Part shown: positions 11,901 through 19,703 of the stretch, piece after piece | How positions within the stretch are numbered: the stretch's first letter is position 1 | How the letters are laid out: the number at the start of each line of letters is the position of its first letter | Assembly: GCA_002085445.1 (NCBI GenBank) | Contig: NBMI01000023.1 | Location: forward strand, 1 to 51,231 | Direction: 5' to 3' | DNA from: Candidatus Parabeggiatoa sp. nov. 2 | GTDB taxonomy: Bacteria; Pseudomonadota; Gammaproteobacteria; Beggiatoales; Beggiatoaceae | Length of the DNA: 51,231 nt | Notes under the pieces: model-generated | What the model saw: only the letters and a program-made list of their open reading frames with translations | The model's database searches: none | Told to the model about the DNA's origin: nothing | Made by a program: the position numbers and the translations under genes

Positions 11901-12910
11901 TTGTTGATTTCATCCAGTGGAAAACGCTGATGCCGATAATCCTTGCGGAGTTCTGTGCTGATGGCTTGCATCAGCTCGACAAAGTTGAGTGCCGTTCCAA
12001 AACCAAACCGCGCCGGGATAACGCCGGTAAATAATCCCACCGTGCGCTTAAAAGCGGCCGAGTTCCGATTCAGTACCGGCAATCCAATCACAAAATCCTT
12101 TCCGCCACCGGTTCTGATAAAATAACAATAGAGCACCCCGATAATCAGATGAAAGGGGGTGGCCTTATTGTCCTTAGCAAAGGCCGTTAACCGATGATAA
12201 ACCTCCCATTTTAAGGTCAAGGTTTGTCGGCGGCTTGGCGCGATGCCCTTGAATTGCCCCGCATACATGCGTTGAATAAGTGGCTCAGGTAACTCGCGGT
12301 ATTTCTCTCGCCAGTACCGTTCATGCCGTTGATAGGCCTCAGATGCCAAATAGTTTTGGTCATCTTGCACGAAATCCCGATAAGAATAACGGGCCGATTC
12401 CTCACTCGCCTCACCGGCAACAAGCGCATCGTATTGTTTGGCAACGCGCTGAACGAGGAGAGAAATCCCCCACCCATCGATAATCAGATGGTGATATTGA
12501 CCGAACCAGTAATAGCATTCCTCTGACACCTTGATTAACGCAAACTTAAACAACAACTGGCCGTCAAGTTGAAAGGGCGTGACAATCTCGCCCTCCATCC
12601 ACTTGATGGCCTGTTGATGAGGCGCAGGTTGCTCGGAAAAATCATGGAACGCCAGTTGAACGTGAGGTGCCGGTTCAAAAACCTGCACCGGCAAAGCCGT
12701 ACCTTCATGGAGAACGGTGCATAGCGCATCATTTTCCTGAATGACCCAATTAACGGCTTCTTCAAGCCGACTATGATTGACAACACCCTCAATCCGCACA
12801 TAACCGCCAATATTATATAGTGGCTTATCGGCATGACGAATTTGATCGAACCAAATCCCTCTCTGCGCAGATGAAAGCGAATAACCATTGACGATTTCAG
12901 CCATTGTCAT
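2966..12910 (-). CDS. Hybrid NRPS-PKS megasynthase with a PilZ-like insert in its adenylation domain
   Basis: 3314 residues. Domain order: condensation (about 8-450; HHxxxDG with H140, H141, D145); adenylation (about 460-1065; YTSGSTG near 622, NAYGPTE near 756, GFRIELGEID near 869, NGKVDRRALP near 1055); PCP (GGHSLL, S1112); ketosynthase (C1344, H1480, H1520); malonyl-type acyltransferase (GHSIG, S1793, with AFHS); ketoreductase (TGGLGGMG from T2319, Y2479); dehydratase (H2574, D2743); ACP (GGDSLL, S2996); thioesterase (S3137, H3293). The adenylation pocket reads D-A-S-T-I-A-A-V-C(-K), close to a published tyrosine code. Residues about 912-995 resemble a PilZ domain (DISSHG at 938-943). Predicted chemistry is one aromatic amino acid plus one reduced malonate unit, released by the thioesterase. 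The start has AAGGAG 8 bases upstream. No phosphopantetheinyl transferase, transporter or other synthase gene was seen in the window. Confidence 0.95.
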   Translation of the reverse strand: MTMAEIVNGYSLSSAQRGIWFDQIRHADKPLYNIGGYVRIEGVVNHSRLEEAVNWVIQENDALCTVLHEGTALPVQVFEPAPHVQLAFHDFSEQPAPHQQAIKWMEGEIVTPFQLDGQLLFKFALIKVSEECYYWFGQYHHLIIDGWGISLLVQRVAKQYDALVAGEASEESARYSYRDFVQDDQNYLASEAYQRHERYWREKYRELPEPLIQRMYAGQFKGIAPSRRQTLTLKWEVYHRLTAFAKDNKATPFHLIIGVLYCYFIRTGGGKDFVIGLPVLNRNSAAFKRTVGLFTGVIPARFGFGTALNFVELMQAISTELRKDYRHQRFPLDEINKLAGLHKVCQQHMFDITLSYQKHDYLATFAGSPAKVFTLANGFEQTALAIAVEEYQDNQDVRLTFDYNLAAFDDAEIERIVARFEYLLGEVLARPAVPIRELSLMPEEERHQVLVDFNDTAAAYPFDKTIVDLFEEQVEKTPHTVAVVFEEQQLSYRELNSRANQLAHHLQTLGVKPEMLVGICVERSLDMIVGLLGILKAGGAYVPLDPSYPQERLAFMLADSQVLVLLTQQKLMTTLTLALSEKGEGEAQVVCLDTDRELFSKAPADNLVSGVQPDNLAYVIYTSGSTGQPKGVLVEHHGLCNLAKAQIQSFNVQPDSRVLQFASISFDASISEIVMALGSGATLCLGTAESLRPGSALIQQLREQTITHVTIPPTALAVLPTEELLDLQYIIVAGEACPPDLVAQWSQDRHFFNAYGPTEDTVCATIFEYTAGHSTLPIGRPLANTQIYILDKHLHPASIGVQGELYIGGVGLARGYLNRPDLTTEKFIPNPFSEEPGSRLYKTGDLARYLPDGNIEFLGRIDNQVKLRGFRIELGEIDAFLSQHPNVQETVVFVREDQPGDKRLVAYIVSDLIPERIPYQSECLVELDGKTLELRTEDISSHGVCLQQDESFTLKEGHEIRLRLQQPSESEEARWLNGKIVWSRNAWAGVQFTLTPVEQTLLDRSVDYLIEKQGLFKVVQRLLVGNLRHYLEKKLPNYMVPSNFVLLSALPLTPNGKVDRRALPAPEYSYSLKKEFLPQTEMENVIAAVWKEVLQRKKVGIYDHFFEIGGHSLLIAQVQSKLQDTLGIEITMVELFEYPTIHALAQHLGEKRSTPLSTQQSQPQTKNHRRSGEIAIIGMAGRFPGAKDIEAFWQNLRDGVESISGFDESEVMSSGIDTATLSQPNYVTAGAVLSDIELFDAAFFDVSPREAELMDPQHRLFLECAWEAIEHAGIESGTDEYAIGVYAGVGMNTYLLKNLYPNYEFSGSVGSYQLMIGNGNDFLPTRVSYKLNLKGPSVNIQTACSTSLVAVHSACKSLLDGECDIALAGGVSIRVPQKTGYLYEDGMIYSPDGHCRAFDAKAQGTVGGNGVGVVVLKILEDAIADGDNIVAIIKGSAINNDGSVKVGYTAPSVEGQAAVISEALDIADVEAETISYIETHGTGTKLGDPIEIAALTKAFQAHTEKQGFCAIGSVKTNIGHTDTAAGVAGLIKTVLALKHQQRPPSLHFEQPNPQINFANSPFYVNTKLSEWQKIEKTPRRAGVSSFGIGGTNAHVILEEAPNREASGKYRPWQLLVLSAKTDSALETATANLVAYLEQHPENNLADVAYTLSKGRKAFSHRRMLICQNTDDAVHALGTVDPKDVFTHFQALADRSVVFMFSGQCTQYVNMGLELYHTEPTFREEVDQCAEYLKPHLGFDLRQVLYPTEEQTSEATQQLKQTAVIQPALFVIDYALAKLWMAWGVHPQAMIGHSIGEYVAACLSGVFTLEEALALVAARGQLMQQLPGGAMLAVSLSESEVQPRLGKELSLAAINAPSLCVVSGVTDAVEALENQLTEQGVECRRLHTCRAFHSKMMEPILASFTDLVKQVRLCPPQIPYLSNVTGTWITAEEALTHSYWADHLRQTVRFTDGMQQLLNKQALILLEVGPGRTLSTLARRHSDTAAEHVVLSSLRHPQEQQSDVAFLLNTLGKLWLAGGQVDWSGFYANERRHRLPLPTYPFERQRYWVEPPKTDGLVPQVSPGKKQDIADWFYRPVWKESGPIALLDMINHASWLVFLDVCGLGSQFVKKLELASQEVITVTVGTAFTKNSDHDYTLNPQQRDDYDALLNELRTRNKTPQNIVHFWGVTPNGHQESAVEGIDKSQDLGFYSLLFLAQAIGTQNVTDHIQIAVVSNHIQAVTGEEELHPEKATVLGPVKVIGQEYPNLTCRSIDVVIPHSDTRIGPTVDRLLHELTTKSSDKVIAYRGKHRWVQTFEPVRLEHSDQAKPRLKVGGVYLITGGLGGMGMTLAEHLAKTVQPKLVLTGRSAFPVRDDWDDWLATHNKHDGISRKIRKVQALEEQGAEVLITSADVANWQQMQEVITATEQRFGSINGVIHAAGVPDGALIIRQTREMTETILAPKVKGTLVLESLLRNVELDFFILCSSLASILGIGGQIGYCAANAFLDIFAHFEMAKENRFTAAINWDAWQEVGMAAEVANQRGEFNHQSVGTLDISKAKAVSHPLFDHCIVDGSDHEIYVTHFSTLKHWVLGEHKSMGNGILPGTAYLEMAKAAFENHAKNGAVEIRQVYFLIPLMVEDNEEKEIRTILKKQGDSFEFSIVGQSSLGKDQWQEHARGEIACIKAELPEKHDLKEIEAKCQERKVILTEADYNSQAKQLIEFGPRWKNLKQIQFGKTQAVAILELSDLFAADIQSYQLHPALLDCATGLTNFDYFYSSWNKLQPAALAESATGFLSVKEEGAYYLPFSYKRLTIKGTLPGKIYSYVRYVEKGNSQKGTLKFNITIMDEQGTELVEIEDYTLRKVDVEKVTAKHPRAHNTPGMDTDGQNAPFLGKSVDDRDAAVTNVLQKELKEGLLPTEGVEVFSRILGSTLPQTIVSTRDLPSRLEQNNVATMLSSLKDTELEQLPKSTHPRPKLGNAYVAPRNELERNMTDIWQQFLGVEFVGIYDDFFELGGDSLLAISLIAKLRETFQTELSAQSLLNSPTIATLAEFIENTISTDGVSKQPVRQEFPFALVEFQKGNSLKTPLFLIHPVGGLIYFYRELAHYLGSDQPVYGLQAPSLDGKTEPLIHVEEMAALYIEVLRVRQPEGPYFLGGSSFGGMVAFEMAQQLRALGQEAALVAMMDTPGRYHMPVKIEDETEILAYFLNVGSNVSVSLDDIRKLEPEEQLRYFVEQRRKVYKKFPELDISQGSHVVTLFKMHSKAMWSYTPRVYPGKVLFFRAQERDAFNDEHPEQAWIDLAQGGLEILEVPGNHITMNFPPHVQVMAERLKPYLA
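9923..10172 (-). other. PilZ-like domain inside the adenylation domain
   Basis: Residues about 913-996 of the megasynthase lie between adenylation motifs A8 and A10, where the C-terminal subdomain normally runs on without interruption. They carry DISSHG (D938-G943), matching the PilZ (D/N)xSxxG motif, and a following beta-strand pattern with LNGKIVWSR and WAGVQF (F992), typical of PilZ strands. The upstream arginine motif is incomplete: R916-I-P-Y-Q920 has glutamine where the second arginine of RxxxR is expected, so cyclic di-GMP binding may be weak or lost. Confidence 0.6.
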
Positions 12911-12965
12911 CTGAAGATCTCCTTACGTGTGGTTTTTGCACAAAACGCGATGCGAAATTATTCAC

Positions 12966-13060
12966 AAGGTCACGATTTTATAGAAATTTGTAGAACTGCT
13001 AACTAAAAGTCAACAGATCTTCAAACGTGTATAAGGATGTAACCAATCCGATATCCCCTT
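12966..13060 (-). ncRNA. Candidate TnpB guide-RNA (omega RNA) scaffold region
   Basis: TnpB guide RNAs are made from the 3' part of tnpB through the element end. The stretch past the tnpB stop is conserved between the two copies here (12966-13009 and 35926-35967), including TTTATAGAAATTTGTAGAAC, which fits an RNA scaffold with the guide taken from flanking DNA just below 12966. The extent and expression are inferred. Confidence 0.35.
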
Positions 13061-14269
13061 ACCTACCTTTTTGGTTAATTCCAAAAAGGAAAACTTAGGG
13101 TAACAATTTATTAAAATGTTGTACGCGCCGTTTGCATCAGCATTGAGAGCCGTGCCGTTTTGTGAACGGTATAAGCCTCGTTTGACTCGTTTACCGCTAA
13201 ATGAATGTGGCATCGATGGCTCATATTTTTTGGGTAAAGAATCAGCATCAATAAAACTTGCTTTTGAAGTGTAACTCTCATTTGTTACCTCTAGCGTGAT
13301 GCCATGTAACTCAAGCTTATAGCGCAATTTGTCTATAAACTGACCAAGAGATAAATTCACGAAGTTTTGATTAGTCTTTTTACCCAAGTTAATTTGGTCA
13401 AGCGATTTACTCACATCACCGACCACAACCTTAGAAATACCATTTTCAACACAAACATCAGTAACTTGTCGAGTTGCTTTATGTAAATAATCTCCAATTC
13501 TTGCATTACGCCTATCAGTCAAACGTTGCAACCTGTTTGACCAAGAGCGTAAACGGGTCTTTTTTAAATGTGACTGAAGCTTGGCAAACCGCTTGTTATA
13601 GTGATGGTTGATAGACTTCAACCGCCTACCATCAACAATAAAAGGTTTTGCCACACCATTGGTTACACAAGTCGCTAAATTGTTGAGGCCCAAATCAATA
13701 GCCATAACTTTGTCTGAAGGTGAAACGGTTTCTTTAATCTCATCATCTTCATAGACAAAAATGGCTTCAAAATACCGGTATTTAGGAACGATCTCAACTT
13801 GTTTGATCGTTTTGCCTATCAGTTTTTTAGGCAAAGGAAAACTTAAACCTTTTTCCAGAACTACCAGACCGTCTTTAACCTGAAAAGCCTGATAATCATA
13901 GATAAGATTATCGTACTGCTTACGTTTAAACCGTGGTGGTTTCGGTTGCCCTTTGTACTTACCAGAATTTTTTTGATAATCCTGATGGCACTTGAAAAAC
14001 GACTTAAAATTTTTGTCAAGCCTTCGTAAGGTTTGTTGAGAGACCTTAGCTTTCAACAGCTTGTAGTTAATTTCACCCTCAAGATTTTCAACTTGCTTCA
14101 TAACCTTATCCATTTTAGAATAAGGAAAGTACAAGCCAGTGGCTTCAAACGCTTGTCTCAAAGTCCATAATGTTTGGTTATAGAGGGTTTTGGCATGAGC
14201 CGTCAATTCTTTAAGCCGTTTAAATTGGCTTTTATCCAAACCTCTAATTTTCGTTTTCAGTGCTTTCAT
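13010..14269 (-). CDS. tnpB: TnpB RNA-guided nuclease, IS607-type element
   Basis: 419 residues. TnpB proteins are RNA-guided DNA nucleases that use an RNA made from the element's end; in IS607 elements they are thought to favour retention of the element. RuvC motifs: D192 in AIDLGLNN (motif I) and D378 in NADANGAYN (motif III). In place of the usual motif II glutamate the protein has G284-D285 (VVVGDVSKS); a conserved glutamate, E331 in NESYTSK, may take its role, as in the TnpB branch with a relocated glutamate. The CxxC zinc finger common between motifs II and III is absent. A second copy at 35968-37227 is the same length and very similar. The start overlaps the tnpA remnant by 26 bases. 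The reading frame is intact, so it may be active. Confidence 0.9.
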   Translation of the reverse strand: MKALKTKIRGLDKSQFKRLKELTAHAKTLYNQTLWTLRQAFEATGLYFPYSKMDKVMKQVENLEGEINYKLLKAKVSQQTLRRLDKNFKSFFKCHQDYQKNSGKYKGQPKPPRFKRKQYDNLIYDYQAFQVKDGLVVLEKGLSFPLPKKLIGKTIKQVEIVPKYRYFEAIFVYEDDEIKETVSPSDKVMAIDLGLNNLATCVTNGVAKPFIVDGRRLKSINHHYNKRFAKLQSHLKKTRLRSWSNRLQRLTDRRNARIGDYLHKATRQVTDVCVENGISKVVVGDVSKSLDQINLGKKTNQNFVNLSLGQFIDKLRYKLELHGITLEVTNESYTSKASFIDADSLPKKYEPSMPHSFSGKRVKRGLYRSQNGTALNADANGAYNILINCYPKFSFLELTKKVGKGISDWLHPYTRLKIC

Positions 14270-14576
14270 TTAATACCTCAATGGCACGTTTGGCACGCCT
14301 TTTTGAGTAATGCTTCATCGAAAAGCAATGAATTAATGTAATGATCTCATTCATTATTTCTTCACTGTCTAACTTATCATTAGCGTGGCCATTAACCACA
14401 ATGATTTTTGTTCCAAATTTAAGGAACAAGTGTTTAAACAATCCAAAACCCACTCGACTTAAGCGATTTTTATAATTTATAAAAACTTTTTCAACCTGTC
14501 CATCAATCACCAAATCAAGTCGTGTGAAAAACTGTTTTCTTTTTTCTTGCGTTAATGCCGCTGGCACTGGGGTCAT
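14244..14576 (-). pseudogene. tnpA: IS607-type serine recombinase TnpA, C-terminal remnant
   Basis: 110 residues. The part from about residue 19 onward (DLVIDGQVEKVFINYKNRL, then VGFGLFKHLFLKFGTKIIVV, then a SMKHYSKRR end) matches the C-terminal half of the catalytic domain of IS607 small serine recombinases. The N-terminal DNA-binding region and the catalytic serine are missing, so the element cannot move by itself. The first residues (MTPVPAALTQ) may come from flanking DNA. It overlaps tnpB by 26 bases, the normal IS607 arrangement. Confidence 0.7.
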
Positions 14577-16136
14577 ACAATGGGATTAATTCAATTTAAG
14601 TAACAATGGGTGAAAAAAATTGAATTCTAAATAATTCGGCGCTGGGGTCGTTCAATGGGATAATCTTTCAATAGTTATTCGTCAATCAACAGGTAATCAA
14701 TGACTTAGAACATTTACAAGTTCATTGTTACCGATTGATTTTATAGCGTTCCCATTCAAGGGCCCCACTGCCTTATTGTTAAAACTCGTTAAAAAAAGCA
14801 CCACTTGAGTTGTTATTTTTAAGTAGGTACGCATAAATCCATTTTTGGTGACTACAGTAGTCGTACACAGGTTGACAAATTAATCCCCCCTTGACGCGCC
14901 CTACCTTCGTTGGTTTACGAATCCTGAAGGGGGGTGTAATTGACGAACATATGTAGTAGTCGCTTTAGCGACTATTGCCGCTTGTTATGTTAAAAGACTT
15001 TTGTTGACCCACTTATATTGATAAAAACCAAGTGGCTTGAATAGACTTAATTGACTGACTATCAACTTGTACAAGTGATTTAGAAAACCTCCGAGGTTTG
15101 CCCAACGCTCTGCGCTTTTCCAGCATGGGTGAAAATAAAATGCCTAAGAAAAACCTCGACAATCCGCCTAAATATTTACCAAGGGCACCCCTCACTACAA
15201 ACCTCCGAGGTTTGCGCCCGATGTGAGCAGATAATTTAATAATTTAGAATATTCTTATTTTTATCTGCGCATATTTTGAACATAAATTTACAACCTGTCA
15301 AGTCAAAAAATTCAACAACAGCAACTACAAGGATTAGTTATAAAAAAGGATACAACAACAGCAGCGTCACGAGCGAACCTCACCCGACGGTTCCTTCCCC
15401 CCCTCCAAAATCCCCCAGCCAAATACGGCTCCCCCCTTTCTAAAAGGGGGCAGGGATTCAGGCATTAATAATTTAGAACATTCTTATTTTTATGGGCGCA
15501 TATTTTTAACCTTAATTTACAAGCATGTCAAGTAAAAAAATTAAACCTCAAATATTTCAAACATAAGTTACACGTTGCGGCCGTTTTTAGGCTTGAGCGT
15601 CACGAGCGAACATCGCCCGACGGCTCTCCCTCGCCATTTTTAAATTTTATAGAATCAATAAATTATATAAATGCTCTACTCATGATTTATTTAGAATATT
15701 ATTATTTTTATGGGCGCATATGAATAAACGAAATTTCCAACAGTGTCAAGTCAAAAAATTCAACAACCGCAGCTACAAGGATTCGTTATAAAAAAGGATA
15801 TAACTAACAGCAACTACAAGGATTCGTTATAATATTATAATGGATTTAACTAACAGCAACTACAAGGATTCGTTATAAAAAAGGATACAGCAACCGCAAC
15901 TACAAGGATTAGTTGCTTATGAAAGGATACAACAACAGCAACTACAAGGATTAGTTGCTTATGAAAGGATAAACCCCAGGAAGGATTATCCTTTCTTATC
16001 ACGAACCGAAGGAAAGCGACGCGACGCTATGTCATTATTTATTTGTTTAATTATGAAAAAGGTTTTTTTATCCGTTTTTATAACGAATCCTAGTCGTTTA
16101 TTTTTCATAAGTTTTTCACTTTTCACTTTTCACTTT
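14577..16136. repeat. Gene-free, repeat-dense region
   Basis: No gene is supported. Visible repeats: CTGGGGTC(A/G)TNCAATGGGAT at 14565 and 14641; palindrome AAACCTCCGAGGTTTG at 15084 and 15200; three copies of a roughly 90-base unit starting TTTAGAANATTNTTATTTTTAT (about 15242, 15474, 15690); GCGTCACGAGCGAAC...CCCGACGG at 15365 and 15598; and a cluster of the CTACAAGGATT(A/C)GTT unit from 15326 to 15965, ending in an inverted copy (TATCCTTTCTTATCACGAA). A short TTTTCAC heptamer run sits at about 16113-16136, just past the end of the next gene. Confidence 0.65.
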
Positions 16137-17360
16137 TTAACTTTGTTTCTTGGGAAGGACTGTTTTTACATAATCTTCCGTAGCCTCAAAAATAGGCTCG
16201 GCATGGTTTATACGCCTCATTAAAGGGATGACTTTAGTGCGAATGCCCATACCTCTGTAATCGACATAACCATAATCACGTAATACTTCCATGATTAGGA
16301 TGTTTCTGGGTGAACGTTGCCCGGCGAGCATTTTTTCAATAGTCATTGAGTTTTGCAAACTACCCGGACTGATAATCTCAAACCTATCAACATAAATACC
16401 AACTTCTATCTCAACGGAGCGAGTCCAGTCGCGATGGGCTAGTGCGTTAACAACAAGTTCTCGAATAGCTTCAATGGGATAAAGCCACTCAATTTGTCTT
16501 CTAAAATGTTCATCAATATTACTAGCTTCCTTTGAGATAAAAGGGGTTATTTGTCCAATAAAACGTTCAATGATTCCACCATCAATCAAGCTTTTGGGGG
16601 AATTTGTATCAAATCTCCCCACAAGCGGGCCATCCAAAATATCGTCGAGCAATGCTTGATAGGCTTTATCTTTACCTGCAAAGGCAAAAACTCTTAATCC
16701 CGACTGTTTCAAATAACGGCGTGGACTTTTACCAAACAGAACAAAACCGGCAATTGAGCAATAAATATTATCCCCTGCTTTAGCTAAAAACCCCAAGCCT
16801 AGAAGCCTTGCCTCCCATTCAGCAGGGGTTTGGGGCACTTCAGGGTCTTTTATAATCTCCTTGAGGTAATTTTGCAGTCTTGCCTCATCAAGACAGCCTA
16901 TATCCGTTCTGGGAACGGGCATTGCTTCCGTGTGCAACATACCTCCCAGTGCAAAAAGACGTGCTTGTTGCTCGCGGGTCGCCGATCTCGATGTTGAACC
17001 TACGCGAATATAAATATTCTCGACTTTTTTTTCCCTGACAACATAAGGCTTTGAAATGCCTTGTGGAAAGCTGATCACAGCAACGGTTTTATCATCCACT
17101 TTAATTTCTTCATAAAACGGCAAAATAAGTGGATGAATTCTATCTTGAAAAATATTCATTACCCATTCTTCAAGATTATCGCGGTGAATACCTGATATTT
17201 TGCCATCATCCTCTACACCAAGAATCACTCTGCCACCTTGAAAATTTGCCAAAGCAACAATTTCTTTAGCCAGTTGTTCTGGGCGAATATCATCTCGTTT
17301 GAATTCCACGCCTGAATTTTCACCATTGGCGATAATTTCCAGTAATTCAGTTTTCAACAT
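16137..17360 (-). CDS. AlbA_2 (Schlafen-type) RecG-like transcriptional regulator or ATPase
   Basis: 407 residues. The N-terminal half (EFKRDD near 20, then ALANFQGGRVILGVEDDGKI, about 35-57) is the AlbA_2 domain, a putative nucleic-acid binding fold. The C-terminal part has IREL(V)VNALAHRDW and a GYVDYRGMGIRT segment, typical of the GHKL-ATPase-like region in proteins often annotated as 'ATP-dependent DNA helicase RecG-related'; there is no helicase motif set, so that name would mislead. Length is normal for the family. The gene stands alone, flanked by a TTAAAAG heptamer array just upstream of its start and TTTTCAC heptamers just past its stop. The target is unknown. Confidence 0.8.
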   Translation of the reverse strand: MLKTELLEIIANGENSGVEFKRDDIRPEQLAKEIVALANFQGGRVILGVEDDGKISGIHRDNLEEWVMNIFQDRIHPLILPFYEEIKVDDKTVAVISFPQGISKPYVVREKKVENIYIRVGSTSRSATREQQARLFALGGMLHTEAMPVPRTDIGCLDEARLQNYLKEIIKDPEVPQTPAEWEARLLGLGFLAKAGDNIYCSIAGFVLFGKSPRRYLKQSGLRVFAFAGKDKAYQALLDDILDGPLVGRFDTNSPKSLIDGGIIERFIGQITPFISKEASNIDEHFRRQIEWLYPIEAIRELVVNALAHRDWTRSVEIEVGIYVDRFEIISPGSLQNSMTIEKMLAGQRSPRNILIMEVLRDYGYVDYRGMGIRTKVIPLMRRINHAEPIFEATEDYVKTVLPKKQS

Positions 17361-17378
17361 AGTTGATTAAAATAACCG

Positions 17379-17420
17379 TTAAAAGTTAAAAGTTAAAAGT
17401 TAAAAGTTAAAAGTTAAAAT
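17379..17420. repeat. Heptanucleotide array TTAAAAG x5 plus one variant
   Basis: Perfect TTAAAAG units at 17379, 17386, 17393, 17400 and 17407, followed by TTAAAAT. It lies in the 5' flank of the AlbA_2 gene, about 20 bases upstream of its start. Confidence 0.95.
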
Positions 17421-17829
17421 TAAGGTTCCAATCGCTATGCTATTTATTATAGCAATTTTTAGTTGAAATTCATTTTAGGGTTTACCGTCATTCAGATTCA
17501 TTATCCAATGCCAACATATTCATACTTCGTTTATTGCCATCTGAGAATCAATGCCATTAAGTTAAGCAACAAAACACCTACAAAAAGTATAACTAATGAA
17601 GCGCGATAGGGGGCCATAACTTAATTTGAAAACGTCTTATGGCCCTCAAACCAGTCCAAATAACCTGCAAAAAAGTAGGTTAATAACATGGGCCAGCGTC
17701 TCACTACTCTGCCAAACGTTTGTTTGGACGACTGTTTGGACGACTGCCAAACTAAAGTTTGGACTCCGGTTTGGACTCCTAGTTGGGGACCACTCTACGT
17801 TCGCTATGTTTTACTCGGTGGTATTGTTT
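17421..17829. repeat. Non-coding stretch with one copy of the 151-base unit and CAAACT hairpins
   Basis: From about 17550 to 17715 runs a single relative of the unit that is tandemly repeated at 32126-32700 (ACACCTACAAAAAGTATAAC, then a GGGGGCCATAA...TTATGGCCC hairpin at about 17609-17646). Next, at 17720-17785, come hairpins CCAAACTAAAGTTTGG and relatives. No gene was found. Confidence 0.6.
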
Positions 17830-19683
17830 TTATTGGTTATTGAGGACAGCGAGTGTGTTCATAACATCTGTCACCGCATCTTCAAATTGTTTGAGCAATT
17901 CAGGTGTAATCTCATTTTCCGCTTTTAAAACCTTCTCCAACCGTTCTGAAGTTTCTGATAATTTGTTGATAGCAAGATTACCAGCCACGCCTTTGAACGA
18001 ATGAAGCAAATGCAGAACCTCTTCGGTATTACCTTGGTTTAAAAAAGCGTTTATCTGGTTGGCAATATCCTGATATTCTAGGTGGAAATATTGCAACAGT
18101 TCAAAGTACAATTGGCGATTGCCAAGCAATCTGTCGAGGCCATCAGCTATGTCAATGCTGGGCAATTCGTCTGGAAACTGTGTTTCAAAATCCTTCAGAT
18201 CGAAAGAGGCTGTCTCTCTGTTACCAGGATCACTGGACAAATTGCGACTCTGAGGCGTTACCCATTTTTTTAGGGCGGTAAACAGTCGATCCACTTCTAT
18301 GGGTTTAGTAATATAGTCATTCATACCCGCTGCGAGACATTTTTCCTTGTCACCACTCATGGCATGGGCAGTCATGGCGATAATGGGCAATTCACTATAT
18401 TGGGGGTTTTCTCGGATTAATCGGGTTGCTTCATAACCATCCATTTCTGGCATTTGGACATCCATGAGTACCGCATCAAAATCGGTTTTGGCAATCATTG
18501 CGACTGCTTCTTTACCATTGTTGGCAATGTCCACCACTAATCCTTCGCTTTCTAGCGTTTCTTGTGCAATTTGTTGATTAATACCGTTATCTTCCACTAA
18601 CAAAATCCTAGCACCTTGGATAGCATTGACATTGGCACTCATTTCAGCCGGTTTTTGCAGCGAGTGTGACGTTTTCGCAATCTGTTCGCCAAAGACAGTC
18701 ATAATGGTGTCAAATAACGTCGATTGGGTTATCGGCTTGCTTAAAAAAGCATCTATGCAATGCTTGTCCGCACTTTTAAAAACATTTTCCCTAGAAAAAG
18801 CGGTCATCATAATGATGGCCGGTTTCTGAGGCAAATGAGGATTGTCCTTAATGCGATTTGCTGTTTCTAGCCCATCCATCTCCGGCATTTTCCAATCCAA
18901 TAGTACCAAATCATAAGGTTGCGTTTTGGCGACCGTTTCTAGTTCTGTCAGTGCTGCTGTGCCAGAACTGACTAGCGAGATTGCTTCAAAGAAAAGGGCA
19001 GACAACTCCTCTTGCATAATTTCAAGCGAGATATCGTTGTCATCGACAATCAGTATCTTGATACCACAGAGTTTTTCGGGTATCTGGTAAGTGATTTTAG
19101 GCGTATTGACTTGGCAACCAAAGATAGCAGTGAAACTAAAAGTGCTTCCTTTGCCCGGTTGAGATTCTGCCCCTATTTTGCCACCCATCATTTCTGTCAA
19201 GCGTTTGCAGATGGTTAATCCTAATCCCGTTCCTCCAAATTGGCGCGTGGTGCTTGTGTCAGCTTGAGTGAAAGCCTCGAATAGTTTAGAAATGGCTTCT
19301 TGTGAAATGCCAATGCCGGTATCTCGCACCGAAAAACGGAGTGTGACTTGTTCTGGCTCTAAATTGACCACTTCTATTTTGACAACAATATTACCTTGCG
19401 CCGTAAATTTGATGGCATTGGTTGTCAGGTTAATCAGTATTTGACTGAGTCGTAAGGAATCTCCCACTAAATAACGGGGAACATCCTTATCAATGGCTAA
19501 AAGCAATTCTAGTCCTTTTTCTTCAATTCGCAACCCAAGCAGACTGGAAAGATTATGCAGCACATCATCCAAATGAAAATCCACCGATTCCATGTCCAAC
19601 ATACCGGCTTCAATCTTGGAAAAATCCAGAATATCGTTGATAATATCAAGCAGGGATTGGGCAGAGTTTTCGATTTTAATCAA
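17830..19683 (-). pseudogene. Hybrid histidine kinase fragment (HATPase-REC-REC-HPt) lacking its H-box
   Basis: 617 residues from a TTG. It begins inside the dimerisation domain (TELTDKQSNYLIKIENSAQS is readable upstream in the same frame), followed by NDILDFSKIEAG, a complete HATPase (N box NLTTNAIKF, G boxes DTGIGIS and GGTGLGL), receiver 1 with D263, receiver 2 with D408, and an HPt domain with H561 in HSFKGVAGNL. The segment that should hold the phospho-accepting histidine (MSHEIRTP) is absent. The ORF just upstream on the same strand ends in the coiled coil that normally precedes that segment. The two were very likely one gene, split by a deletion of roughly 40-50 codons at about 19684-19704 plus a frame change. 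The receivers and HPt could still take phosphate from another kinase if translated. Confidence 0.8.
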
Positions 19684-19703
19684 ATAGTTAGACTGTTTAT
19701 CTG

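Larger units (their letters stand above)
12966..14576 (-). mobile_element. IS607-type element, copy 1 (tnpB intact, tnpA truncated)
   Basis: Contains a complete tnpB and the C-terminal part of tnpA in overlapping arrangement, as in IS607-family elements. The end beyond the tnpB stop can be placed by comparison with the second copy: the two copies are similar up to AGGTCACGATTTTATAG (from 12966) and differ beyond it. A GG dinucleotide sits at 12967-12968, the dinucleotide target expected for IS607. The other end is not identifiable because tnpA has lost its N-terminal part. Confidence 0.7.

Noticed and set aside
15013..15195. 60-residue protein
   Set aside because: It covers a palindromic AAACCTCCGAGG repeat block and shows no protein-like features.
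17626..18004. Short + strand proteins before the kinase fragment
   Set aside because: They run across hairpin repeats and antisense of the HPt domain; no ribosome binding site or domain seen.
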